Source: Paragorgia papillata
Taxonomy: Eukaryota; Cnidaria; Anthozoa; Scleralcyonacea; Coralliidae
NCBI GenBank assembly: GCA_035771165.1
Contig: JAWNZC010000106.1
Coordinates: 2,814,501 to 2,878,500, forward strand
DNA: 64,000 nucleotides
Direction: 5' to 3'
Made by a program: the position numbers and the translations under genes. Position 1 is the stretch's first letter. Each line of letters starts with the position of its first letter. The notes under the pieces are model-generated. The model did no database searches. It saw nothing but the letters and a program-made list of their open reading frames with translations, and was not told where the DNA came from. Shown here piece by piece: positions 1 through 56,193 of the stretch.

Positions 1-464
1 AAAACACAAAAGGAACGGAATGTGTCGCTCGTTTGAGCAGGCGTTAGTGGGGGACGACAATATCGAGGCCCGCAAAGAACGCCTGCGAAGGAGGCTATAA
101 TGTCCCCTGCGCATCAAGACTCTCAAAATAACTCAATAATTCATTCAAATAATGTTGAGGTGATGCATGTTACACAAAACAATTTTTACAGTGTCCCTAA
201 CCCCTAAAATGTTTTTGTTTCAATTGAGGACACCTCTACAATAATAAAGACTGTCCTTTAAAATTCGACGATATCAATTTTTGTTTTTGAGTTACTGAGG
301 TTTTTGTAATATGCAAATAAAGCATGCGAGATAAGGAAAGCAGAATTGCGAAACATTTAATATCGCGTATATCATCAAAATCATTTATCACATTTTTTTA
401 AAGCTTTGCACGTATATACACATCATCAAACTAAAAGAGACGTTCAAGTTATCTAGTCGTCATA
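1..464. other. Unannotated AT-rich intronic or gene-flanking sequence
   Basis: Lies left of the last visible TBC1D32 exon. No exon with a family-like translation or repeat boundary recognised. The 9 bp at 456-464 are the left target duplication of the next element. Confidence 0.5.
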
Positions 465-1250
465 CATTCTCGTACCCAGACCCACGCACTGATGCGTGAA
501 GTGGCTCTGGGAATCTCTGGAAATATGAGGGTTCTGATTGGCTTTACGAAACAATGAAAATAATTCAAACAAATTCAACAAAATAAGAATTTCACAATGT
601 ACACTCTGTTTGCCATAAACGTACGTTTGATATAATTTGACAAATCTAATAACAGCAATACACCACATTTAAATTCGAAAATATAATACTATAAACTAAT
701 ATTTATCATGTTGCGATCGTCTCTCAAAACAACAGCCTTCAATCCCATATTCTTTCGTTTCGCCAGTTGGTCTTCGATGAGTACGTTTAAAACTGAGTTG
801 ACCAAAACAACACTTTCTTTCCAGAGTGGGCTGATGTTCCTCGTTTTAGATTGTAGACTAGTCAAACACCAGGGGAAGAAGTTGATAAATATTGAATCTG
901 CCAAATCTGCTTGGCAATACAGCTGTGATGTCTTCGACTCCGCGAACGTCGAACGATGGCTGTTATGGCATCTTTCTGTTTCCTCTTTAACACTAAACTA
1001 GATTGTCCCGTTCTTTCTAACGCATAGCTTCGTTTACCTCGCGATTCATGATGGATACGATACGATTAACACGAGATTTATACACGAGATTTGTTGCCGA
1101 GGAGGGAAAATGACAAGCCATTTATACCATGAGTCTGGGCACGAGAGTTTGGAATGTTTGGAATGCGCCTGACGTCACTGCGTCGGGAATCCGTCGGGAA
1201 TCCCAGAGCCTTCGGAGGGGGGGCAGCGCGAGGGTCTGGGTACGAGAATG
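465..1250. mobile_element. TIR transposon (CTCGTACCCAG family), 786 bp, 9-bp target duplication, carrying a RecQ-like fragment
   Basis: Perfect 19-bp terminal inverted repeat CATTCTCGTACCCAGACCC and its complement, flanked on both sides by the direct repeat GTCGTCATA (456-464 and 1251-1259). A 9-bp duplication is typical of Mutator-like elements. A short subterminal inverted motif (CTCTGGGAATC / GAATCCCAGAG) lies next to the ends. The interior holds the decayed RecQ-like helicase fragment listed separately. No transposase is visible, so this copy is non-autonomous. Confidence 0.85.
700..1000 (-). pseudogene. RecQ-like helicase fragment, frameshifted
   Basis: One minus frame reads VLVNSVLNVLIEDQLAKRK followed by NMGLKAVVLRDD, which resembles the RecQ motif Ia region ('VVSPL-ALM-DQ------GI-A--L'). 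Just upstream another frame reads STSSPGV, a stop, then LVYNL. This is where the Walker A-like LPTG-GKSL-Y- should be. Frameshift and stop show it is dead. It sits wholly inside the 465-1250 TIR element. Confidence 0.5.
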
Positions 1251-1299
1251 GTCGTCATATTAACGAATTCGTTTTCAGACGTTTTCAGACTTCTGTACA

Positions 1300-1620
1300 A
1301 CATCAACTCTTTAGTTTCACATTAGTTAAGTTTGTGGAACCTCCATCCACTATTACTAACTACAAAATGGTCAGCACTTGAGAGAACACATAACTCAATT
1401 TTTTTGTTTAAAAGGTTTGGAAACTAATTTGTTGCTATGGCAACTATATCAGTTAAACTATCTTCTTCAATTTGGTAGAGTGTATATACGTGCAAAGTTT
1501 TGACAATGTTCGATGTATAATTTTGATGATATACACAATATTAAATGTTCCACAATTCTTCTTTCCTTATCTTACGTCATCACATGTCTTATTTGCATAT
1601 TACAAAAACTTCAACTCGAC
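1300..1620. repeat. Dispersed repeat, copy 1
   Basis: About 300 bp resembling 27240-27590 in the same orientation: shared strings TGTATAATTTTGATGATATA, ATTAAATGTTCCACAATTCT and TCCTTATCTTACGTCATCAC. Only moderate divergence. No terminal repeats or coding frame recognised. Confidence 0.7.
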
Positions 1621-2550
1621 ATTCTTCACAATTTTAGGGGTGCTTTCAATCTACACGAAAAAAGAATTGGAGTTAGGGGAACTATAACAACAACTTTCAA
1701 TGCAACATGTTGCCGCAACAAAGTTTCGTTAAAAATTGTTCACAAATCGCATGTTAACTTATGAATTCTTTGCGTTAAAAATCGTTGTTAAAATGTCCTT
1801 ACTTGAACTTGTTACTTGCGTCACCTTGACACTATTTCAACTTGTTTCAATGAATTTCCATATACGTTTCTCCGACAGGCTGGGTTATCTTCACTACCAT
1901 GTAACTATCTTATTGACGACAGACTTTGAACTTTTCTCAGCAAATTATTTTCCGCATATTTTACTCCGAGTTGTATTAAATCTTTATTAAACCAGTCAAG
2001 TTGTATATTTTTATATCAAAGCCTCTCTTTTAAACTAAGAAACAGTTTAAAACAATTATTATGTTAAAAAAGAGAGTTTTTGAGGCATTTTTTTGTGTCA
2101 ACTGATATACTAAAACTTGCATGTTGAACTAAAGCTTGAGGACAAACCTCCAATGGTGGTCAAAATGGACTAGCTGCCCAAAATTAAACACTGATATCAA
2201 ACAAAATATATTTAAGAGTGCTAATAGCGAACCGCATCAGTTGCTATTTATAGCACAAAATGCGGACAAACAAACCGAAATCGACTCACAAGGGATTCAA
2301 AATGAACGTTTTTCTATTGTTGGCAACTCAGAATTAATGAAAAATGCGGACAAACATGTTGAAATTGACAACACTGACGTCATCTGTGCGGATTATCTTC
2401 AGTGTACCTTGTTGTGTTTGAATAAAAAACTATTCCCAAAAAATACTGAAATAGACTAGAAATTAAAATCTCTCTTGTTTTCAAACACTTTAATAAGATA
2501 TAGAAATTCAAATAAAATATTAGACACGTATTCCATTTGAACCATACAAT
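1621..2550. other. AT-rich stretch, no gene recognised
   Basis: Several weak open frames but none with a recognisable domain. Small direct echoes such as GCGGACAAACA at 2262 and 2347. Confidence 0.4.
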
Positions 2551-2636
2551 ACCAAAACGCAGCGTTTTCTTTTGTCTTAAGGTCATTAGTTCCGCTCGAA
2601 AGCTTACAAGACAAAAGAAAACTCTACGTTTCGGGA
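2550..2636. repeat. Short inverted repeat (hairpin)
   Basis: AACGCAGCGTTTTCTTTTGT near 2555 pairs with ACAAAAGAAAACTCTACGTT near 2610, with arms of about 30 bp and a loop of about 25 bp. Confidence 0.6.
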
Positions 2637-2754
2637 CGGTACGTTAATAGAAGTGGAAAACACTTCTAACGGAACTTTACTGAATTCTAAAAACATTACG
2701 AGAAAATTGAAAAACTTGCAGAAGTTAATTCTTGCCACCAGTGTTTATACTTAC

Positions 2755-48546
<45,792 letters not shown>

Positions 48547-48769
48547 CTTGAATTTAAAATATTTGTAGTTGCTGTTGCCAAGGAGCATGGACGCTAGTAC
48601 GACATCGGGTAAGCGGGTAAGACAACTTCCGCTTCTGTACCTTTCCCAGAGGGATCTCTCTATTATCCTCTGATCTGTCCAGGGATCAGTTCTCCAAACC
48701 TCCAAATTTTTGGCGGACAACCTCCAAAACCTCTGGGCCAGGGTAATTCTGTTCGAGCACGACATAGTT

Positions 48770-49990
48770 CATGCAAATATTGAAATAAATTCGAAAATCT
48801 AGCATAATTCATTTTACATCCTTTTCATTTCAAAATTTTTGTTTCAGTGCACTCATTCCAATTAGTTCTATAAATCTGGGGTATCCACTATGATTATTTG
48901 ATTATTACACAATGAATGAATTCTTGTATATTGCCATCAAACTCAGGGCCCACAAAGAAGCCTTGCGCAATAATTTTATTTTTAAGGTCACGTGACCGTT
49001 TCCATGGAAACTAATCAGGTGAAAAAAATAGTACTCAGCTGTATCCACCATCCTGCCAAGTATTGTGGAATTTTATGAGAGAATTTCATGACAAGTTTTG
49101 TATTTTTTGGGCCAAAATGAGGTAGACTCCTCGGTGGCAAACATTTTCGGGTTGGCATGCACTGGTTGGACACATTTACAATGACTTAACCAAGTTTGAA
49201 ATGCGTCATGAAAAGCCTATTTAATATGGGAGAAAACGAAAATTTTTGATAAAAGAGCTCAGAGGACTAAAAATTAACCTCGTGCTATGGTAATAAAACC
49301 GGAGTGATGTTACAGTTTGGTGGTCTGCATACTATCAACGTACATGCAAATATATCCAAGTGATTTTGGTGATTAATTTCAAAGATATGTTCAACTTTAA
49401 GGCTTGCTGCAATGTTGATGGCTTATATCCATAGACGCTATCCTATATCATTTCCAACAAAACGAATTTCATTTTAGGGGTTTAGGTAAACTTTAACCTT
49501 TCATGCGCATTGTTGTCGTGGAACAATTTTATCTTTTTTCTCTGTCTAACGCCAAACAATTTTACCCGTCAAGGGGAGATGTCGCGGAAAGCCATGCGTA
49601 TATACCCGAGGGATTTATCTGGCTTAAAGCCGACGTTCGAGGTATTTATCCGACTTAAAACACGATTTAAAGAGGTTTTCTTAAAGAAGCCCCAAGGGAG
49701 AAGAATATCGATATATTCATAGTGTGAAATTGTTTGAATGATTAACATGAACAATCAGTATAAATAATGTCCGCCGGGATCCTTAGGCCTGCGCATTGAT
49801 TCAGTATCAATCCCACATTTTGTTCAACGGTCGGTGCAATAAAGTCCTGACTAAACCAACAATTTTTCAAGAAAAAAAAATCGCTTGTCTCATGTATGAG
49901 AGCGTTCGTTTTACCAGCGTCCCTACTTGAGATAGGCAAAACCTTATCCTAATAGTGAAATAAAAGTAGCGTGCTGCGTAGGCAGTGTAG
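48770..49990. other. Intergenic stretch upstream of TBC1D32
   Basis: Should hold the TBC1D32 promoter; no TATA box or clear core element stands out next to 48546. No coding region recognised. Confidence 0.4.
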
Positions 49991-50076
49991 AAACAACAAT
50001 CGAAATATAGTATTAAAGGTTAGTAACTTAGGTTAGATATACTGCCGAAAACAACAATCGAAATATAGTAAGGTTA
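49990..50076. repeat. Fragment of the hammerhead-bearing repeat, left of the gypsy insertion
   Basis: GCAGTGTAGAAACAACAATC, GAAATATAGTA and GGTTAGATATACTGCCGAAA match 54520-54620 on the other strand, so the gypsy element landed inside this repeat. Confidence 0.65.
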
Positions 50077-50081
50077 GTAAC

Positions 50082-50190
50082 TGTACTGATCACTCTCTGA
50101 CTATGCACGCACTAAGTGTCCTCTTTTATTATTCTATATTTAATATATATATGACATGCAGGGCGTAACTAATTAAGTGACGTCACTACA
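50082..50190 (-). repeat. LTR (3' LTR in element orientation)
   Basis: 109 bp, unusually short, TG...CA in element orientation. AAAGGGA next to it on the minus strand may be the polypurine tract. Confidence 0.85.
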
Positions 50191-50349
50191 TCCCTTTCAA
50201 CCTATAATAGTTCTGGTTGTGGTATTAACTGAATATGAAATTATCACCTATTTATATATTATGCTATTAGACGATTTGATTAGCTTAATATTTGAAGTCA
50301 TAATCAAGTTCTTGTTGTTTTACTTTTGTCTGTTCATTTATAATAGTCT

Positions 50350-51374
50350 GGTGGATGTCTAATTCCTTTTTGGTCGCTCTTTGGCAGTTTCCTGGTTGGG
50401 TTGTACTTTATCGCTTTTCTTTTCGACTGTGGTTTTCTGATCTATCTGTTTGAAGAATTTAAAGTGGGATGAATTTCTGGTGACAACATGGTTATGATCA
50501 TTGGATGCAGTCACCATGGATCCTTTCTTGGCTATGTCTCGGTACTTGTCAGGGTAGTAGTGTGTCTGTAGCTTTCCTTTCTTGAGGTTTCGTAATAGAA
50601 CTATGTCACCAATTTCCAGGGTTGAAGGTTTGGCACGTCGTTTCTTGTCTGCGTAGACTTTATTCTTTGTTCTTGCTTTGTGTGTTGCTTCTGACGCTTC
50701 ATTAGTTAATGGTGGAATCGATGTCTGAGGAAGTTTGACGTTGATCTGTCGGTTGAACAGCAGTGTTGCAGGTGGGATACGCGGGTAACACTATGTGGAG
50801 TAGCGCGATAGTTCCTGAGAAAGGAATACAACTCCTGTTTCCAAGCTTTCCCTTCTACTTGGGCTGCTCTGACTGTTTTCTTGATGGTCCTCATGAATCT
50901 CTCTGCTTCTCCGTTAGCTTGAGGCCAATATGGAGTGATGCGTTTGTGGTCTTTTAACTTTCCAATCCCATTGAATAACTCTTTTGGCACGAAGACGTTG
51001 TTTGGTGGTGTCGAACGTGTTCCAACGACATTGGCGATAGCAATTAAACCAAGTTGTCGTGCTGTCTTGTATGATAACAAAGACCCACCCATTCTACCGT
51101 CTTTACTTACGACATAAAACTCAGTGGCGTCAATTCTGTTGCGTGACTCTACGGTTGCGGTGAATTTCCCCAGGATGTTTAAAGCTTTATCAGACTTGTA
51201 CAGATATATCTTGATTGACGTTCGCGTCAATTTTACTTTGTGTTGTAGCGCGTGAAAGTCCTGCTCTTCTAGTAGATTAACTGTCGCACCAGTGTCGATG
51301 ATGAATTTAGTCGTTTGGCCGTGGATATGTAATTTGACGGTTGGATGTTTATCGTCGCCGATGGGGTTCTTCAC
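50350..51374 (-). pseudogene. Gypsy pol remnant: protease joined to integrase C-terminus
   Basis: A 222-residue frame (50706-51374) has retropepsin motif IDTGATVNLLE at residues 26-36 and then GRMGGSLLSYKTARQLGL. After FNGIGKLKDH it changes straight to RITPYWPQANGEAERFMRTI of the integrase core, so RT and RNase H are deleted. A frameshift at the end leads to the integrase tail (EIGDIVLLRNLKKGKL, near 50.6 kb) and a stop near 50.37 kb. Confidence 0.85.
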
Positions 51375-52242
51375 GGAAAAAATATATTCGTCGCTTTAGA
51401 GTGTTTATCAGGTGCACTGTCAGTTTCCGGCGTGTGAACAGTCTTGACTGATTCGCACGGTTTCTTTTCGTTGTGTCGTGAACGCCATACAGCAGCAAAA
51501 TGATTTTGTACATGTTTTCCGCAGGACCGACAGGTTTTTCCTTTTGCTGGGCAGTCACCATGATGAGGATAAGGGCCGTTGCAGAAATAACATGATTTGG
51601 TCGGTTTCTTGTTGTGTTTGTCTGGCAGCGTTGAATGTTTTGTGTGTCGATGTGTGGTTCTTTTGTTGACATAATTAGCTGATTCGGAATTTTTACTTTC
51701 GATTTGTGTTGCTTGCTCGTCGGTAGTTCGTATGCCCTTCCTAATTCCAATAGTTCGTTGAGATTCATCTTGGTACGTAAAGCACGTCTTCGAAGTGCCT
51801 TGGATGTGCAGTTTTGTACGATTTGTGTTTTGATCTCGCGGTCGATATCAGTGAATTCACAAGTTGCGGCTAGTTGTCTGAGACGTGTGTAAAAGCTGTC
51901 GATCTTTTCATCTTGGCGCTGACTGGCCTGTCTGAATTTGTGTACCTCAAATTCTGTATTTTTCTTGGGCGTAAAGTACGACGTTAAGGCTTGTGCTGCT
52001 TGATCAAAATCATCCTCTGGGCCTTTTTGCTCATCCGTGAATGTGTCAAAGATATCATATACTTGCGATCCGACCAGGTGTAGAAGTAAGGCGCGTTTTC
52101 GCTTTTTTGACGTTATGTCCATGGCCACCATAAGATTATTAAAACGTTGAAGCCATTTCTTCCAACGACTTCCTGCCGACGATGTTGTGGCTTCTTCATG
52201 ATGCACCAAGAACGGCTCAAATTGTGGAATTGCTTTCGACAT
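51349..52242 (-). pseudogene. Gypsy Gag, frameshifted before the zinc knuckle
   Basis: MSKAIPQFEPFLVHHEEATT, then WKKWLQRFNNLMVAMDI, LLHLVGSQVYDIFDTF, and DSFYTRLRQLAATCEF are the usual metazoan gypsy Gag capsid blocks. The zinc knuckle CYFCNGPYPHHGDC and CRSCGKH lie in another frame near 51.5-51.6 kb, so a frameshift separates them. Confidence 0.85.
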
Positions 52243-52353
52243 GGTCCTTCAAGTTACTACATGATGATCCTTTGTTTTTTTGAATATTTAAGTTTGATCC
52301 AGATTTGTTTCTTTTATCGCTCGTCGCCAAATGTACTGATCACTCTCTGACTT

Positions 52354-52448
52354 AGCCTGCGTGCAGACGCTCTAGGGCTCTAGGGGGATTCCAAACAAGG
52401 GGGGATTTTCTACTCCGGGCATTTTCCGAACGTCTATGGCGTAGGCTA
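52354..52448. mobile_element. Tiny TIR element (TAGCCTGCG family), 95 bp, 9-bp duplication
   Basis: Ends TAGCCTGCGTGCAGACG and CTATGGCGTAGGCTA. TCTCTGACT duplicated at 52345-52353 and 52449-52457. The left LTR shows the empty site (CTCTCTGACTATGC), which proves the insertion. Related to 55507-55562. Confidence 0.85.
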
Positions 52449-52519
52449 TCTCTGACTATGCACGCACTAAGTGTCCTCTTTATTATTCTATATTTAATAT
52501 ATATATGACATGCAGGGCG

Positions 52520-54389
52520 CAGTGAACTCGATGACGATGTAAGTTAAAATGTGATACCTGGAACGCTAACGTCCAGTCATTCGTGGGGCAAAAAGTGAGG
52601 CAAAAAGTTCCAGGCCCTTGCGCGGTTTCCAGGTACGATTCAGTCTCCCATAAAATGTTTTTTACACGGCCGCCCGTCTTGAGCGAACTGCGAAGGCTCG
52701 AAATTTATAAGGTTTGAAAAATTGTTTATTGAATCATTTTATCACGCTTTGCTAAACGTGCATTTTAAATTTTGATTGGTTGTGCTATGCTGCGGAACAT
52801 TAGTTCAGTGGTTGTCTATTTGTTGCTATAGTAAAAGTCATTGTCTTTACAAAACGTGCACGAAGTTTGTCAGTGAAGAAATTAAATCAAATTTTCGTTA
52901 TATTATAAATCATATATATTAGAGTTTCGTCACTCCAAAGAGGATACAAAAAATCAACACAAACTTAGTATAGAATATGCCGTTTAGGTTAGTACCAGTT
53001 TCATCAGTGTCGTTTTGTTTAAAAAGCATTCCGCATTCGTACCTAAAACAACTAGCCATGAGTAAACGTGAAACATAAATAATCTAGTTGTCAGTTATTT
53101 CTTAAAATATCATAATGCTCTTTTTAACACATTCGAACAAAGAATTAAAGGAGCAGAAATAAGAAAATGACATCGGATATCAAGTATCAATACGTCTTCA
53201 AACTTACTCGTACAAGAATAGCTTTCTCACTCTTGTTCTCACCTTTTCAGCTGGCTGTTTTCATATCATAGCCAGCAAAAGGACATATCATCTGTTTTCT
53301 CAGCCTATTTTCATCCCGAGACCCGAGCTTAATTTACTGTATAATTTCGGACTGCTATGCAGTAAATAAAACAACAGCAGCACTGCACAACAATGGGAAA
53401 CCATTAAATGCACGTTTAGTCCGGCAAAATAATTTGATAAATAATTTTTTCAAACCTTTTCGAGCCTTCGCAGTTCGCTCAAGACGGGCGGCCGTGTAAA
53501 AAACATTTTATGGGAGACTGAATCGTACCTGCAAACCGCGCAGGGGCCTGGAACTTTTTGCCTCACTTTTTGGTTAGGTATCACATTTTAACTCAATCTC
53601 GTACCCAGCGCCTGCGATCCTTTTGGCTACTACCAAGAATCAGAGGCTCTGGGAAACTCCGATGAAACTCGTCATCCGATTGGTTAGTTTAAAAACAGTA
53701 AACTTTCAAATAGTGTGCACGTTGCTAACTTGTTTAATCGATTTCTCGACGTTCTGTAACACATAATTATACACGACAGACCCAAAACATAATTGAACAC
53801 ATGAAATAATTCAAAACAGCAACAATACCGACAATTTACAAGTTAAAACTATTATTATTGTCGCTTCGTCGCCAAACAAACATCCATCGTCTGATTCGTC
53901 TCGTAATTCTTCGCAGTTTCGTCTCAGAACTTTAAAATTATATTAGAGAATACAAGGTCGATGTAGTTTAGCTAAAATTCCTGGCAAAAAGTACAATTTC
54001 TTACCTGAGCGGCTGAGCCGATTACTGCCGAGTGCTGACGGCGACGCGGACATTTAAAACACACTCGTCAAAACGTCTGGTTGACGATTTTGAGAAATGC
54101 GAAGAAAGGCCATTTGTATCGATTGTATTGTCGAGAGCTTTGTAAAACATGTTGGGCCTTTTTTTATCGGTAAACAAATATTTTTCCTGGTCTTCGAACA
54201 AGCGAACGATCGTCGATGATTGTTACAAATTATAGGGAACTGGGAACCAGAGGACTGGGAACAAAAACCCAATTTTGGGGTCTTTTTCATCGGAGTTTCC
54301 CAGAGCCTCCGTTCCTTGGTAATGACCAAAAGGATCGCAGGCTCTGGGTACGAGATTGATTTTAACTTACATCGTCATCGAGTTCACTG
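52520..54389. mobile_element. hAT-type element with about 200-bp inverted repeats, 8-bp duplication
   Basis: CAGTGAACTCGATGACGATG at the left and CATCGTCATCGAGTTCACTG at the right; arms continue through GTTAAAATGTGATACCT, AAAGTTCCAGGCCC and GGCCGCCCGTCTTGAGCG. GCAGGGCG duplicated at 52512-52519 and 54390-54397; the left LTR shows the empty site. Eight bases plus CAG ends fit hAT, though such long arms are unusual. No transposase. Confidence 0.88.
53594..54358. mobile_element. TIR transposon (CTCGTACCCAG family), 765 bp, 9-bp duplication
   Basis: Ends CAATCTCGTACCCAG and CTGGGTACGAGATTG. ATTTTAACT duplicated at 53585-53593 and 54359-54367. Subterminal GCCTGCGATCCTTTTGG and its complement. Interior collinear with 14494-15119. 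Inserted in the right arm of the hAT-type element. Confidence 0.92.
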
Positions 54390-54427
54390 GCAGGGCGTAA
54401 CTAATTAAGTGACGTCACTACAGTAAC

Positions 54428-54680
54428 TTAGGTTAGATTAAATACTGTCACGTTTCTCTCTGACGAAGGGCCTTCGCTCGAAACGTTAGATTCCTACGTT
54501 CTCTGTTTCGGCAGTATATCTAACCTAAGTTACTATATTTCGATTGTTGTTTCAACACTGCCTACGCAGCACGCTACTTTTATTTCACTATAGTAAGGTT
54601 AGATATACTGCCGAAACAGAGAACGTAAGGATCTAACGTTTCGAGCGAAGGCCTTAATTGGTCAGAGAGAAACGTGATCC
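54428..54680. repeat. Inverted repeat with hammerhead-like cores, right of the gypsy insertion
   Basis: CTGACGA (54460-54466), GGGC/GCTC stem II, GAAA (54480-54483) on the plus strand. A decayed mirror copy (CGTTTCGAGCGAAGGCC) lies at 54636-54652. Arms share GTTAGATATACTGCCGAAAC. Confidence 0.55.
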
Positions 54681-56190
54681 TTCTCGTTTGGGGGCGCTAC
54701 CGGCGTACTCTACTCGAGATAGTTGTGGCAGGGACCCTATGAATTTGGGAATTATAATTCAATGTAAATCAGCTAATCAGTCTAAGCCGCTTTGGAGTCA
54801 AATTGATAGCGAATGTTCGATCGACTATAACTCAAAATCTGTCTTCTTTCCCAAAATTTAAATGCTGGTTTCATTTTATTGCATTACTGCTTTTGATATC
54901 TGAGAGGTATTTCGTAACGGGAAAATTGGGGAAAGTGGGTAAATTATGTATTTATTCCTTTCATCCGACGACTTGTTTACTAGTTAGCGCTGTCTTTAAA
55001 ACGTACTCAGATTCGGTCTTATGTCGAGCAAGACGAAATATATAATCAGTTTTTTTGTCTCACTCAGATCTTACAATAAAGTTTGACATGCCTACGCTAC
55101 TAATTTCATTGCGGCGGCGACATGCAAATATTGTCAATTTTTGCAAAATCTGCCTTTTTCCCCAAAACGATTTTTACCGATGTCTTTAGTTGATTTTCTT
55201 AAATTTTAACGACACTTTTTTGTTTTAAAAATTGTAGAAATGGGGCTTTGAGCTCAATTAAACTGCGTGCATTTGAAGCCACGGCATCCAATTTAATATC
55301 GTACGATTCACTAAAATATCTTTCTATTTCTTCACGTTGTGGGAGGCTGCTTCCTTTCACAAGCCGTTTTACAAACTATACACCTTTTTCTGGGGGAAAT
55401 AAGGGTTGTGGGGGACAACTCGCGCGACTATCTCGCAATCTCCATGAGCGCATGCGCAGACAAAATTCCCTGCTGTTGGTTCCACTGTAAATCTATATAC
55501 TCAAACTTAGCCTGCGTGCAGACGCTCCACCCATTTTCGGGTAGAACGATGCACGCAGGCTACTCAAACTGTGCCAATACAAGTACTGGCACCGCCTTGC
55601 GCATCAACAATGAACACGAATGTCTGAAAAACAAGGCTTGCTAGTTTTGAGGTATTCTTATGCATTGTTGGCATTTCCGTCGACAATCCTAGCGTGAACT
55701 AGTTTGTAACTGATCTAAAAGTTCCCAGAGATAGGCAAGTGTTTTTATTGGTCAGGGTTCAATTAGATACTGAAAGACAGACTGGTGGCGCATTCGACCA
55801 GAGTTTTTTTCAACATTTCGGGGGAGATCGGGCGGTGTAATTTCCATTTTGCTATTTCCCTTTGGCAAATAATATATGACAAATACACTGCATTTTTTAA
55901 ACTGTTTGTTAGTTATCAACATTATCACTGACACACCTAGATTTGAAAAAATTAATTGCTGCAGTCTAGAAATTATCATATTTTGTCCAGATTAAAGACT
56001 GAACTTTAAAGAATATTCTATCCTACTTTCAATCATTCGTTTTCTTTCATTCATTCATTTATTAATTGGAGTCTTGGTGTTCATGCTGTACAAAAGTAAG
56101 TTGTATGAAGGAGTGCGTGCGCCAAAATAGCACGTGACTACTATGTACAATGCGTGATGTGCTATTAAATTATATTACACAAGAGACCTG
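54681..56190. other. Intergenic or KDM6 3' region, no gene recognised
   Basis: Open frames at 54.8-55.6 kb show no domain. Holds the small TAGCCTGCG element at 55507. The missing last KDM6 exon may lie in 48.8-59.7 kb but was not identified. Confidence 0.4.
55507..55562. mobile_element. Tiny TIR element (TAGCCTGCG family), about 56 bp
   Basis: TAGCCTGCGTGCAGACG / GATGCACGCAGGCTA with CTCAAACT on both sides (8-9 bp duplication). A minimal relative of 52354-52448. Confidence 0.8.
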
Positions 56191-56193
56191 ACG

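Larger units (their letters stand above)
50082..54422 (-). mobile_element. Ty3/gypsy LTR retrotransposon, internally deleted, with three nested insertions
   Basis: LTRs start TGTACTGATC and end GACGTCACTACA on the plus strand. The left LTR is 50082-50190 (109 bp); the right is 52333-54422 including insertions. Target duplication GTAAC at 50077-50081 and 54423-54427. Beside the right LTR, on the minus strand, lies TTTGGCGACGAGCG, a likely primer-binding site. Excluding insertions, the LTRs differ by about one base, so insertion is recent. Gag and a protease-integrase frame remain; reverse transcriptase and RNase H are missing. Confidence 0.9.
52333..54422 (-). repeat. LTR (5' LTR in element orientation) broken by insertions
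   Basis: LTR sequence resumes exactly after each insertion with its duplicated site: 52333-52353, 52449-52519, 54390-54422. Confidence 0.85.

Noticed and set aside
2136..2459. 107-residue plus frame
   Set aside because: Compositionally ordinary AT-rich sequence, no domain, no splice-supported structure.
54803..55045. Small plus-strand gene in the KDM6-TBC1D32 interval
   Set aside because: No domain, no splice signals in a sensible order, low-complexity composition.
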